Origin: CAIVPM01 sp049242865
GTDB lineage: Bacteria > Bacteroidota > Bacteroidia > Chitinophagales > Chitinophagaceae
Length of the DNA stretch: 13,013 nt
Direction of reading: 5' to 3'
NCBI GenBank assembly: GCA_049242865.1
Contig: JBMLOR010000010.1
Span: 1 to 13,013 of the forward strand
The notes under the pieces were generated by a model, which was not told the DNA's origin, did no database searches, and saw only the letters and a program-made list of their open reading frames with translations. This document shows positions 1 to 7,705 of this stretch, in pieces (within the stretch, counting starts at the first letter, position 1; each line of letters begins with the position of its first letter). Position numbers and translations under genes: made by a program.

Positions 1-1924
1 TGGTAGTTTGTGTTCTACAAACTGTTGTAGTTCCTGTTATAGCTGCTATTGTTGGTAACGCATTTACTGTTACAGCCCTAGTTACTGTTGTTACACAACC
101 ATTTGCATTAGTAACTGCATAGCTTATTGTTGCGGTTCCAGCGGTTATTCCTGTAATTACACCACTTGAATTTACTGTTGCAATAGATGTATTTGAAGAA
201 CTCCATACTCCTCCAGGAGTTGTACTTGCAAATGTTGTTGTACCAGTTGCACAAACAGTTTGTGTACCTGTTAAAGCAGCCACTACAGGTAGTGCATTTA
301 CGGTAACTACGATTTCTTGTACTGGTCTACAAGTTGTACCAGCATCTGGATTTATAATAGCATAAACATAATAAGTAATAGGTGATGCTGTTGCATTAGG
401 GAAGTCAGAACTATTCCAAACATAAGTTGCAGTTCCACTTGCAGGAGTAACAGTTGAAATTGCTGTACCTGCATATATGTTAGCTAATTCTGTTGGTGTT
501 GCATTTGCTCCAGCTATTTGATCACTTGTAAATCTTACGAATCTAATTCCATTTGCTGTAGTTGAGCTTGTACTTACAGTGATGTTTGAACCACTATTTC
601 CTATACAAATTGCTTGAGCTGCACTTGGATTAGTAATAGTTGCACAACTATATATTCCAAAATTTGAATTTGGAATATCTGAACCATTAATAGTAATTGG
701 TAAGCTACCATTTATACTACCATCATTTCCTGAACCACTACCAATATTTTCTCCTGTATAAACCCAACCCGCAGGTAATGCAATTGCAGGAGCAGCAGTA
801 CCTTGCACACCAGCATTAATACTTAATTGTAAAGTATAGTTTCCATCACCAATTGCAGATAAACTATATGTTCCATCTGCTGCTACAGGTGCTGTTGCTA
901 GAACATTTCCATTTGCATCAACTAAATTAATATCCAAAGCCCCACTTAAATTTGTTCCAGTACCATTTACAATATTGTCGGTTAACCCATTAACATCGTT
1001 AAATACATTACCACTAATTGTTACAGGTTTATTCATACTTACACTAACTGTAAAATTATCTCCAGCATTTACAGCATTACTGCTCCAAGCAGTTCCTCTA
1101 CCATCACCCTTTACAAATACTCTAAAGGTAACACTTGTAATGTTGGTTCCATTTACTCTTACACTTCCACACGCTGCACCACTTCCACAGGCAAAACTTA
1201 ATGTTGAAGCACTGTTTGAAATAACTCCTGCACCACTAACAGCAAATTCGCTTGTACCAGACAAACGAGTTAGTGTAGTTGAAGTTCCTTGAAGTTCCAT
1301 TTCTGTGGAAAATCCTTGAATATTTGTTCCACCAAAATTTATATTACCCCCTAAACCCGAAATATGCAACACTGGGTTGCTTACTGGCCTATTAAAATTA
1401 AAAGTTAAATCTCCGTAGTAAAATCTTCCGTTTAAAGTTGAATTGTTAATAAACAAAGGATATACACTGTTATAGAAATAAAATGCATGATTTACAGCAA
1501 CATCAATTCCTGTGCCTGCAGTTCCTGTAGGGTTTGATGTGAAGTTTCCATTAGCAGGTGAAGCAATAGAATTTATTGTATTAAATACAGGCATACTTAC
1601 TGCACTACTTGCAAAGCTATTTGCTGTGGCTCCATACATCATAGCAGTTCCTGTGCTTATCACTGATGTAGGAATTGCAGTAAATTGCTGATTGCTTAAA
1701 GTAGCAGTTACTGTAATAGTAGGTGTAAATGCTGCAAAAGTACTGCCAGTTGTATTTTCTAACTTAGTAGCAGTTTGATTGCTTATAGTAGCACCATTAC
1801 TAATACTGCCCATACTACCACTACTTAACTCTAGTTGTGTTTGTGAATGCAGTTTGCTACTAACTAAAATTACTGCTAAAAAAGTTAAAAGTTTTTTGAA
1901 TGTTAAGGGTAATCTTACTTTCAT
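1..1924 (-). CDS. Large secreted adhesin-like protein with Ig-like repeats (C-terminus cut by window edge)
   Basis: An open frame of 641 codons runs from the ATG at 1924 to the window edge with no stop, so only the N-terminal part is present. Residues 1 to about 28 form a signal peptide (two basic stretches, hydrophobic core LLTFLAVILV, then SSKLHSQ). Residues about 135-300 contain YYGDLTFNFNRPVSNPVLH and SGLGG, which recall the non-repetitive domain 2 of CshA-type adhesins (tentative). Residues about 302-367 (GNVFNDVNG, then DANGNVLAT and DGTYSL) look like an SdrD B-type or prealbumin-like Ca-binding domain. A further Ig/PKD-like region follows at about 430-544. From 545 a 78-residue Ig-like module (Big_2 type: TPGGVWSSSN, IATVNSSGVITGITAGTA) with a Cys pair begins, and the next copy starts at 623. 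The protein is probably exported to the cell surface; any type IX secretion C-terminal domain would lie outside the window. No catalytic motif is visible, so adhesion is inferred from architecture. Confidence 0.85.
   Translation of the reverse strand, partial: MKVRLPLTFKKLLTFLAVILVSSKLHSQTQLELSSGSMGSISNGATISNQTATKLENTTGSTFAAFTPTITVTATLSNQQFTAIPTSVISTGTAMMYGATANSFASSAVSMPVFNTINSIASPANGNFTSNPTGTAGTGIDVAVNHAFYFYNSVYPLFINNSTLNGRFYYGDLTFNFNRPVSNPVLHISGLGGNINFGGTNIQGFSTEMELQGTSTTLTRLSGTSEFAVSGAGVISNSASTLSFACGSGAACGSVRVNGTNITSVTFRVFVKGDGRGTAWSSNAVNAGDNFTVSVSMNKPVTISGNVFNDVNGLTDNIVNGTGTNLSGALDINLVDANGNVLATAPVAADGTYSLSAIGDGNYTLQLSINAGVQGTAAPAIALPAGWVYTGENIGSGSGNDGSINGSLPITINGSDIPNSNFGIYSCATITNPSAAQAICIGNSGSNITVSTSSTTANGIRFVRFTSDQIAGANATPTELANIYAGTAISTVTPASGTATYVWNSSDFPNATASPITYYVYAIINPDAGTTCRPVQEIVVTVNALPVVAALTGTQTVCATGTTTFASTTPGGVWSSSNTSIATVNSSGVITGITAGTATISYAVTNANGCVTTVTRAVTVNALPTIAAITGTTTVCRTQTT
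60..292 (-). repeat. First complete 78-residue Ig-like module (234-bp period)
   Basis: Within the truncated adhesin, LPVVAALTGTQTVC (from residue 545) and LPTIAAITGTTTVC (from residue 623) start successive copies exactly 78 codons apart. The complete copy has a Cys near the start (TVCATG) and another near the end (NGCVTT), plausibly a disulfide. The second copy is cut by the window edge, so the number of repeats is unknown. A related module ends the neighbouring gene at 2078-4120. Confidence 0.8.
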
Positions 1925-2077
1925 TACTTAAAATTTACGGATTTATATGAGTTATTTTAATGTAAACAATATACTTCTCTCAAAGGGACTCATTTTGCTA
2001 TAACGTTTTTTGAAAAAGAAAATTGTTTTAATTTTTGTTTTAATAATTATTTAATTGAATTTCTATAAAAAATTTCA

Positions 2078-4120
2078 TCAACTACTTGGTCGGGGGTTAA
2101 TAGTTATAAGTAGCGTTACACTATTTACACAATTATTTGAATTTGTAATTGAATAAGTTATAGTTGTTGAACCAGCTACTAAAGCAGTAACTTCTCCCAC
2201 TGAATTAATAGTTGCAACAGAAGGATTAGATGATGACCATGTGCCACCTGGTGTATTATTAGTTAAACTAATTGTACCTCCAACAAACGTGATATTAGAA
2301 CCATTAATCGCTGAAATAATTGGCAAAGGATGTACAATAACATTCATAGTATCTGTACAACCAGCAGAAAAAATAAAGCTATAAGTGCCAGATGCTGCGT
2401 TCGAAAAACTAGCAGTGGCTATACCATTTGTAGTATTACTTAATGTTGCTCCTGCTGAATTTAAAGGAAATGCCGTCCAAGAAGTTCCGGCTGTTGGGCT
2501 TCCTGTAAGTGTAACTGTATTACCAGCACAAATTGCTTGATCAGTTCCTGCATTTGGTTTTGGATTAATGGTAACCGTTGCAGATTGTGGCGTTGAACCA
2601 CAAGTATTTGAAATACCAACAACGCTGTAGTCGCCATTAGTAGTTGGCGAATATGTTTGTGCAGTTGCACCATTTATGGCAATACCACTTTTATACCATT
2701 GATACGAAGAAAATCCACCTTGTGCAGTAAATGTTGAAGGCAAACAATTTGATGAAACTGCAGGTGGTGGCATTACACTTGAAATTGAAGAAATAAATGC
2801 AGACATTGAATACCCTGCACCACTTTCAATTAAAGCAACATTGATTCTTGCATTCACTATAAATCTAAGATTAGCGGGATTTCCTAACTGAGTATTTGTG
2901 TATCTAATAATATAAAAGCCTGTTGTTCCTATTTGTGTTCTTGCCCCTACAATACTTTCTAAATCGGTTCCATTAAAATAAACTTTTGCTGTATCACTTT
3001 GTATAATAACATAACCAAAATATGGAAAAACCGAATTATTGCCATTTACATTATTTAAAAATTGATTAGTTTGTACATCGAACGAACCAGAACAATTACT
3101 TAATGGTGGTTGTACAATCATATCAATTTCACAACCATCTGCCGAACCTGTAAATACTGCAACAGGACTAGATGAACTTATATAAGATGAAGTGTAAGCA
3201 TTTACACCATCTCCATTATTTATAGTTACAAAATCTCCAGCATTTGCCAAAGTATATGAAGTTGTAATATTTGTGTTAGGCACTGTTACACTCACAGTTG
3301 TACCAGCCTGAGTTGCTACAATGGTTGAACGTTCGTAGCCACTATTTCCTCTACTACGAACAGCTACATAAGTAGTTCCTAATAAAGAAACTGGTATTAC
3401 TTGACTTTGTACACCATCGCCACAACCTGAAGTAGCATCTACTCGCATTCCAGAATTTACTACTATATTACTACTACTTGTTACTAGGCTTCCTAGTGGT
3501 GCATTAAACAAAAAACTTTGTCCTGCATTTAGTGTAGTTAATAATGTGCCATTAAGTGATACTGTAGTATTATTATTTATAGCCATTACACTATACAAAG
3601 CCTTACCATTTTCTCCTGAGTAGCATGTACTTCCTGTAACATCAGCATAATATCCAACTCTAAATGCAGTACCTAAACCCTGATCTCCCAAACTAGTAAA
3701 AGCTGAGTTACCTTTTTGAACACATGCATTTAAGTCACCTGGCGTTGAACCATTTATGGTATAATTATCTGAAGCAATATTTCGTACTTGAACACCAATA
3801 GGGGTATTTGCTGAAATGATTAATCCTTGTCCACTTAAAACAGTTCGCGAAGTATTAGCAACTGCATCGAGTGCTGTAAATCTATATCTTAAAGGAGAGC
3901 CAGCCACAGTAGTTAAAGAATTTGAAATTACAGTTCCGTTACTTGAGCTTATTGTAACAACTACAGATGTTGTACTTAAAGTTGTAATTACTAATTCATT
4001 ATATCTATTAAAATATTGCCAAGGAGATGGTGCAATGTAATGGGTAGTAGTATACTGTGCTTTAGAAAAAAGCATCAATAAACTTCCAACAACAATCAGT
4101 ATTATCCTAAAAGCCTTCAT
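2078..4120 (-). CDS. Secreted IgGFc-binding-domain protein with C-terminal Ig-like domains
   Basis: A 680-residue protein with a signal peptide at 1-22 (MKAFRIILIVVGSLLMLFSKAQ region). Residues about 25-450 match the IgGFc-binding N-terminal domain type in outline: PWQYFNRYNELVITT, VAVRSRGNSGYERSTIVAT, QAGTTVSVTVP, and GDGVNAYTS...SPVAVFTGS with Cys 330 and 343. Residues about 455-518 form an Ig-like domain (SSYQWYKSG...GDYSV), 519-598 a second Ig/PKD-like domain (Cys 531 and 588), and 599-676 a Big_2-like domain (TPGGTWSSSNPSVATIN). The last domain closely resembles the repeat in the upstream-reading neighbour. The protein ends abruptly in RPSS, with no recognisable type IX secretion sorting domain. 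Despite the family name, binding of immunoglobulin is not implied; such domains are widespread in environmental Bacteroidota and a surface or adhesive role is an inference. It lies 153 bp upstream of the partial adhesin, same strand, possibly co-transcribed. Confidence 0.85.
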   Translation of the reverse strand: MKAFRIILIVVGSLLMLFSKAQYTTTHYIAPSPWQYFNRYNELVITTLSTTSVVVTISSSNGTVISNSLTTVAGSPLRYRFTALDAVANTSRTVLSGQGLIISANTPIGVQVRNIASDNYTINGSTPGDLNACVQKGNSAFTSLGDQGLGTAFRVGYYADVTGSTCYSGENGKALYSVMAINNNTTVSLNGTLLTTLNAGQSFLFNAPLGSLVTSSSNIVVNSGMRVDATSGCGDGVQSQVIPVSLLGTTYVAVRSRGNSGYERSTIVATQAGTTVSVTVPNTNITTSYTLANAGDFVTINNGDGVNAYTSSYISSSSPVAVFTGSADGCEIDMIVQPPLSNCSGSFDVQTNQFLNNVNGNNSVFPYFGYVIIQSDTAKVYFNGTDLESIVGARTQIGTTGFYIIRYTNTQLGNPANLRFIVNARINVALIESGAGYSMSAFISSISSVMPPPAVSSNCLPSTFTAQGGFSSYQWYKSGIAINGATAQTYSPTTNGDYSVVGISNTCGSTPQSATVTINPKPNAGTDQAICAGNTVTLTGSPTAGTSWTAFPLNSAGATLSNTTNGIATASFSNAASGTYSFIFSAGCTDTMNVIVHPLPIISAINGSNITFVGGTISLTNNTPGGTWSSSNPSVATINSVGEVTALVAGSTTITYSITNSNNCVNSVTLLITINPRPSS

Positions 4121-4273
4121 TGAATTTAACCCAGTTTACACTATCTAAAAATTAAGGTACAGGTATTGGATAATAATGAATACTCTATTAAAAATAGTTT
4201 ACCAAACAATAACGATATATTAATTAAAATATTGTGATGCAACTAAAAAAATTCAAACCCAAGTTTAAAAAGG

Positions 4274-4355
4274 AAGTGTTTAAATTGGAATTAAGTATTA
4301 CTTTTAGTAGCGTTGACAGCTACAATTTATTGCTACTAGAAATTTAAACAAACTT
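4274..4355. repeat. 82-bp imperfect inverted repeat with nested hairpin
   Basis: Outer arms AAGTGTTTAAATT (4274-4286) and AATTTAAACAAACTT (4341-4355) pair over 13 bp with a 2-nt bulge. Inside, TAGTAGC (4305-4311) pairs with GCTACTA (4332-4338). A competing tighter hairpin uses GTAGC (4307-4311) and GCTAC (4319-4323) around a 7-nt loop. It may be a structured RNA, a regulatory site or a remnant of a small mobile element; nothing in the sequence decides between these. Confidence 0.5.
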
Positions 4356-4718
4356 TATTTAATTGCTCTTTAATGGTGGTAGAAACCCTTAAAATTTGGA
4401 GCTAGCCCCCTTTATTATTATTGGACATTAGTTTATTAAGAAGAGACAATAGAGGATTAATAATTTTAGTTGATGAAATTTGCAAGCTCTAAAAAGCAAT
4501 GGCAATCATTTTTTTAATATTAAAATTTGCAAAATGCTTTTGTAGAATTATTCTCTAAATTTTTTAAAGTTTCTCCATCTTCAAAAATTAAAAAGAACAA
4601 TCAAAAAATTAGATACTGTATCAAATATGTTGAATAAACAAGTAATTTCTTGGCTAGAGAAAATATTATTGATGTTAGTTATTTAATAAATTGTAACTCG
4701 TGATTTTAAATTAATTCA

Positions 4719-4732
4719 TACAAGTTCTTGTA
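4719..4732 (-). terminator. Short palindrome directly after the DUF1501 stop (weak terminator candidate)
   Basis: TACAAG-TT-CTTGTA abuts the stop codon (TAG, complement of 4733-4735). As RNA it would give a 5-bp stem with a 4-nt loop. It is followed on the minus strand by AT-rich sequence but no clean U tract, so terminator function is weakly supported. Confidence 0.25.
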
Positions 4733-5941
4733 CTATACAAAATTTAAATAATTGTATTGTTTATTTAAAATATCTAAATCATTAGCTCCCAACCATTTAT
4801 TTAATATGGTTGCATACACATCTTTAAAATCTATCTCGTGTTTTAAATCTCCATCTTGAAGATTGGTCAAATTTGGCATAGCATTTAATAATCCTTTTTG
4901 TTTTAAACCACCGCCAAGTAGCATCATATTGTTTGCTGTACCATGGTCGGTTCCACCACTTCCATTTTGAGCAACACGACGTCCAAATTCACTAAAAGAC
5001 ATTAACAACACATCGTTAAAACGTTGGTTATCTTTTAAGTCTTTTACAAAAGATGCTAAGGCTTCATTAATTTCTTTGAACAATCTTTGTTGCTGTCCTA
5101 ATTGGTTTACATGAGTATCAAAACTACCAACACTAACATAGTAAACACTTGTATTTATATCGCTAAATATTAAAGAGGCAATTGTTTTTAAACTCTTTCC
5201 CAATTCGGTTGCAGGATAAACTGTTTTTGTAGGATGCAAATTATTTTGTTTATAAATGTAAGCAGCACTACTTAATGTACTTGCCATGGTTTTATATAAA
5301 TAATCAACTGGAGCTTCTTCATGGTTTTCATGGCTTGAGCTAAGTTCTTTAAAATAATTTACCTGACTACTTCTAAACAATTTTTGTGGATCTTTGAAAG
5401 CCAATCCCTTTTCTTTATTTCCTTTTAAAGCTAAGCTTAAAATGTCATCAATTTCTAATGCTTGTGTTGGTTTATCACAACCACTACATTGTGCATCTAA
5501 ATATCTACCAAGCCAACCAGAATTGATATACTCTTTACTATCACTTGCACTATGCCAAATATCCATACTTCGAAAATGACTTCTATCAGGATTAGGATAA
5601 CCAACACTATTTAAAATTGCAGCTCCACCATCATGAAACAAATCTGCAATTGCTTTAAGTTCTGGATGAATACTTACTTCATCTGTTAATGAAATTGCTT
5701 TAGATTTTTCAATACCTAACTGTTTTCTTTCTCTATAATAAATATCGTTGGTTACTGGTATTATAGTATTTAACCCATCGTTTCCTCCACTTAATTGCAA
5801 AACCACTAAAACCTTGTTGCCTGGTGGCACAAATGCCATGCTCGAGCTTCCTTCAAATGCTTTTAAAAACTTAGGTAACATAAAACTTGCAGATGCTAAT
5901 GCTCCTGTTTGAAGAAATGATTTTCTAGATAATTTATGCAT
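4733..5941 (-). CDS. DUF1501 family exported protein
   Basis: A 402-residue protein of normal length for the DUF1501 family, which belongs to the alkaline phosphatase/sulfatase-like superfamily. Hallmarks are LQLSGGNDGLNTIIP (48-62), PNPDRSHFRSMDIWHSA (116-132), GSFDTHVNQ (272-280), SEFGRRVAQNGSGGTDHG (317-334) and DFKDVYATIL (371-380). The Asp/His residues in these blocks are likely metal-site equivalents. The N-terminus SRKSFLQTGALASASF resembles a Tat-type signal (SRRxFL) with Lys in place of the second Arg, so export is likely. The start at 5941 gives this conserved N-terminus. It is downstream of a DUF1800 gene on the same strand, the usual partner arrangement. Substrate and reaction are unknown. 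Confidence 0.92.
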   Translation of the reverse strand: MHKLSRKSFLQTGALASASFMLPKFLKAFEGSSSMAFVPPGNKVLVVLQLSGGNDGLNTIIPVTNDIYYRERKQLGIEKSKAISLTDEVSIHPELKAIADLFHDGGAAILNSVGYPNPDRSHFRSMDIWHSASDSKEYINSGWLGRYLDAQCSGCDKPTQALEIDDILSLALKGNKEKGLAFKDPQKLFRSSQVNYFKELSSSHENHEEAPVDYLYKTMASTLSSAAYIYKQNNLHPTKTVYPATELGKSLKTIASLIFSDINTSVYYVSVGSFDTHVNQLGQQQRLFKEINEALASFVKDLKDNQRFNDVLLMSFSEFGRRVAQNGSGGTDHGTANNMMLLGGGLKQKGLLNAMPNLTNLQDGDLKHEIDFKDVYATILNKWLGANDLDILNKQYNYLNFV

Positions 5942-5946
5942 GATAT

Positions 5947-5974
5947 TTACAATTTACGATGTACGATTTAAGAT
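5947..5974. repeat. Degenerate 7-bp tandem repeats running into the assembly gap
   Basis: Read on the minus strand, four contiguous heptamers precede the DUF1501 start: ATCTTAA (5974-5968), ATCGTAC (5967-5961), ATCGTAA (5960-5954) and ATTGTAA (5953-5947). The fourth copy from the gene abuts the run of Ns, so the array probably continues in unassembled sequence. The repeat may be why the assembly broke. Confidence 0.6.
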
Positions 5975-6074
5975 NNNNNNNNNNNNNNNNNNNNNNNNNN
6001 NNNNNNNNNNNNNNNNNNNNNNNNNNNNNNNNNNNNNNNNNNNNNNNNNNNNNNNNNNNNNNNNNNNNNNNNNN
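5975..6074. other. Assembly gap (100 Ns)
   Basis: Exactly 100 Ns, a conventional placeholder for a gap of unknown size. It falls between the TAA stop of the DUF1800 gene (complement of 6075-6077) and the repeats upstream of the DUF1501 gene. Operon spacing and any small gene here cannot be judged. Confidence 0.99.
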
Positions 6075-7547
6075 TTAGCATAATTGATATTCAGGCGTGC
6101 TCATCAAAGCCACAGCAACAGTTTTTATGTATGCTTCTCGGCTAGATTTATCTGCTTCTTTTTCTACAACTTCATTTTTTATTTTTTCACCAGCAATGGG
6201 CAAAATAGTTTGCTTTAAAATGGGCAGTAAATCTTCTCTTTTTACATTGGCAAAAGGCAACATAAAATTTTCCCAATTTATGGTTGTATTAATTTTAAAT
6301 CCTCTGTTAGCAAAATTTTTTAATACTTTTTTTATTTTTTCTTCCTTCATTCCCATTTGTACATCATCATCAGATTTTGTGCTGATATTAATAGTTTCAT
6401 CGTCTTTTATTAATCTTGGAAGTTGCAATCTAAACATCAGTGTACTGCTATCTATCCAATTTGTGCCACCAGGCCAACCTGCAACATTTGGTGGATAAAA
6501 CAATACTTGCCCTAAAGCCCTTTGAATGATGAGCTGAGTTTGTGGTTGATCAATTTGTAGATTAAAAATTTTTCTTATACCAACTATTAATTCTATGGGC
6601 GATTTTATTTTACTGCTGATGTTTTTTTCAGCATAAAACCAATCACTAGTAAAAATATCTTTCAATAAAGCTGAAATATCATAGTTGTTTTTATAAAATC
6701 TTGCTGCCAACCAGTCTACATTTTTTGAATCAACAACTTCATTCACAAAAAATTTATAAATTTTTTGTGCAATAAAAACTGCAGTTTGTTTTTGTTGTAA
6801 AATAATGTTTAAAATATCGTCGCCAGTAAATTTTCCTGTTTGTCCTAAAAAAGTTTTTTCGCCATCATCATGTATAAACTGTCTAAACTCAAACTCTCCT
6901 TTTTTATTAAATCCCCAACCAGTAAAGGCTCTTGCAGCTTCTTTAATATCTTGTTCTGTATAGTTGCCTCTGCCCATGGTAAACAACTCAAGCACTTCTC
7001 TTGCAAAATTTTCATTTGGTTTTCGCTTTCTGTTTTGCTGATTGTTTAAAAAACCGAGCATACTAGCACTTTTACTTACTGCAATTAATAAATCTTTAAA
7101 ATTACCTAAAGCATTTTTCCTAATAGCATGCAAAAGGTTTTGTTGAAAAATAATATTTACATCTCTACAAGCAAAATGCCCATGCCAAAACAAACTCATT
7201 TTTTCTCTTAAAACAGCCTTGCTATTAACCATTTCATCGAGCCATTTAATGTTTAAAGTTTTTAGATCTTCTCTCGACTGTTCTCTAATAAATTTTTTGG
7301 TATCGTTATCTGGTTCTGTTTTTTTTAGCACATCCATCATTGTGGCACTTTCTACACCTGCTAAAATATCTTTTAACCGTTGATGTGCAACATCAATGGC
7401 TTGTACAGGTTGAGCACTATCACGAACCAATGTTTGAAATAAATCTTTAGGTTTGGTAGTTTTTATACTTGAAATGTTTGTAGCACTTATTCCAAAACCA
7501 GCCCTGCTTAATAAGTGCTGATTTTTTATTTGTAATGATACTGCCAT
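6075..7547 (-). CDS. DUF1800 family protein
   Basis: A 490-residue protein with all the family hallmarks: HLLSRAGFG (11-19), REKMSLFWHGHFA (114-126), NFAREVLELFTMGRGNYTEQ (180-199), EAARAFTGW (203-211), FYPPNVAGWPGGTNWIDSS (350-368) and a C-terminal LMSTPEYQL (481-489). It is largely helical in the middle. No signal peptide is evident at the chosen ATG (7547), and MAVSLQIKNQ leads straight into the conserved RAGFG block, so an upstream start is unlikely. It is the first gene of a pair with the downstream exported DUF1501 protein, an association seen repeatedly in bacteria, including Planctomycetes and Bacteroidota. No biochemical function is established. The stop codon touches the assembly gap, but the family C-terminus is complete. 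Confidence 0.92.
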   Translation of the reverse strand: MAVSLQIKNQHLLSRAGFGISATNISSIKTTKPKDLFQTLVRDSAQPVQAIDVAHQRLKDILAGVESATMMDVLKKTEPDNDTKKFIREQSREDLKTLNIKWLDEMVNSKAVLREKMSLFWHGHFACRDVNIIFQQNLLHAIRKNALGNFKDLLIAVSKSASMLGFLNNQQNRKRKPNENFAREVLELFTMGRGNYTEQDIKEAARAFTGWGFNKKGEFEFRQFIHDDGEKTFLGQTGKFTGDDILNIILQQKQTAVFIAQKIYKFFVNEVVDSKNVDWLAARFYKNNYDISALLKDIFTSDWFYAEKNISSKIKSPIELIVGIRKIFNLQIDQPQTQLIIQRALGQVLFYPPNVAGWPGGTNWIDSSTLMFRLQLPRLIKDDETINISTKSDDDVQMGMKEEKIKKVLKNFANRGFKINTTINWENFMLPFANVKREDLLPILKQTILPIAGEKIKNEVVEKEADKSSREAYIKTVAVALMSTPEYQLC

Positions 7548-7594
7548 AACAATTATTTTTTTTGTACGACAATATAAAGATTATTTAGTTTAAT

Positions 7595-7616
7595 TTGAGT
7601 AAAAACATTTACTCAA
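7595..7616. repeat. Perfect 9-bp-arm palindrome upstream of the DUF1800 gene
   Basis: TTGAGTAAA (7595-7603) and TTTACTCAA (7608-7616) are exact inverted copies around AACA. It lies 48 bp upstream of the DUF1800 ATG and 90 bp beyond the PolX stop. It could be an operator or a weak intrinsic terminator for the PolX transcript; there is no U-tract directly after the stem on the minus strand, which slightly favours an operator. Confidence 0.45.
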
Positions 7617-7678
7617 CTCACAATTATTTTTAAAATGGTATAACAACTTAATAGTAAATTGAATGTACAACACCGATG

Positions 7679-7697
7679 AAATTTTTGAGCAAAATTT
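7679..7697 (-). terminator. AT-only hairpin after the PolX stop (weak candidate)
   Basis: AAATTTT (7679-7685) and AAAATTT (7691-7697) form a 7-bp stem around a 5-nt loop, starting 8 bp past the PolX stop codon. With no GC pairs it would be unstable, so termination here is only a possibility. Confidence 0.2.
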
Positions 7698-7705
7698 TTA
7701 AAAAG

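Larger units (their letters stand above)
4121..4732. other. 612-bp AT-rich intergenic region
   Basis: No open frame of convincing length or recognisable protein signature was found on either strand, and no tRNA-like fold. It separates the stop of the DUF1501 gene from the start of the IgGFc-binding gene, both on the minus strand, so it should hold the promoter of the latter. No exact TAnnTTTG box was seen upstream of 4120. The only notable structure is the inverted repeat at 4274-4355. The sequence is very rich in A and T runs. Confidence 0.7.

Noticed and set aside
975..1292. Plus-strand open frame of 105 codons
   Set aside because: It is antisense to the continuous minus-strand adhesin frame and is a composition artefact (Leu/Thr/Pro/Val-rich mirror of Thr/Ser/Gly/Asn repeats).
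2041..2077. Frameshift joining the 680-residue protein to further Ig repeats
   Set aside because: Sequence after the stop is AT-rich and shows no Ig-module similarity that a shift of frame would restore.
2461..2673. Minus-strand 70-codon frame inside the IgGFc-binding gene
   Set aside because: It overlaps the real gene in another frame and shows no family motif.
5942..5974. CRISPR-like array next to the gap
   Set aside because: Units are only 7 bp and contiguous with no spacers, and no cas gene is visible.
6097..6498. Plus-strand 133-codon frame opposite the DUF1800 gene
   Set aside because: It is antisense to conserved DUF1800 blocks such as the NVAGWPGG motif; hydrophobic mirror of a Lys/Asn-rich gene.
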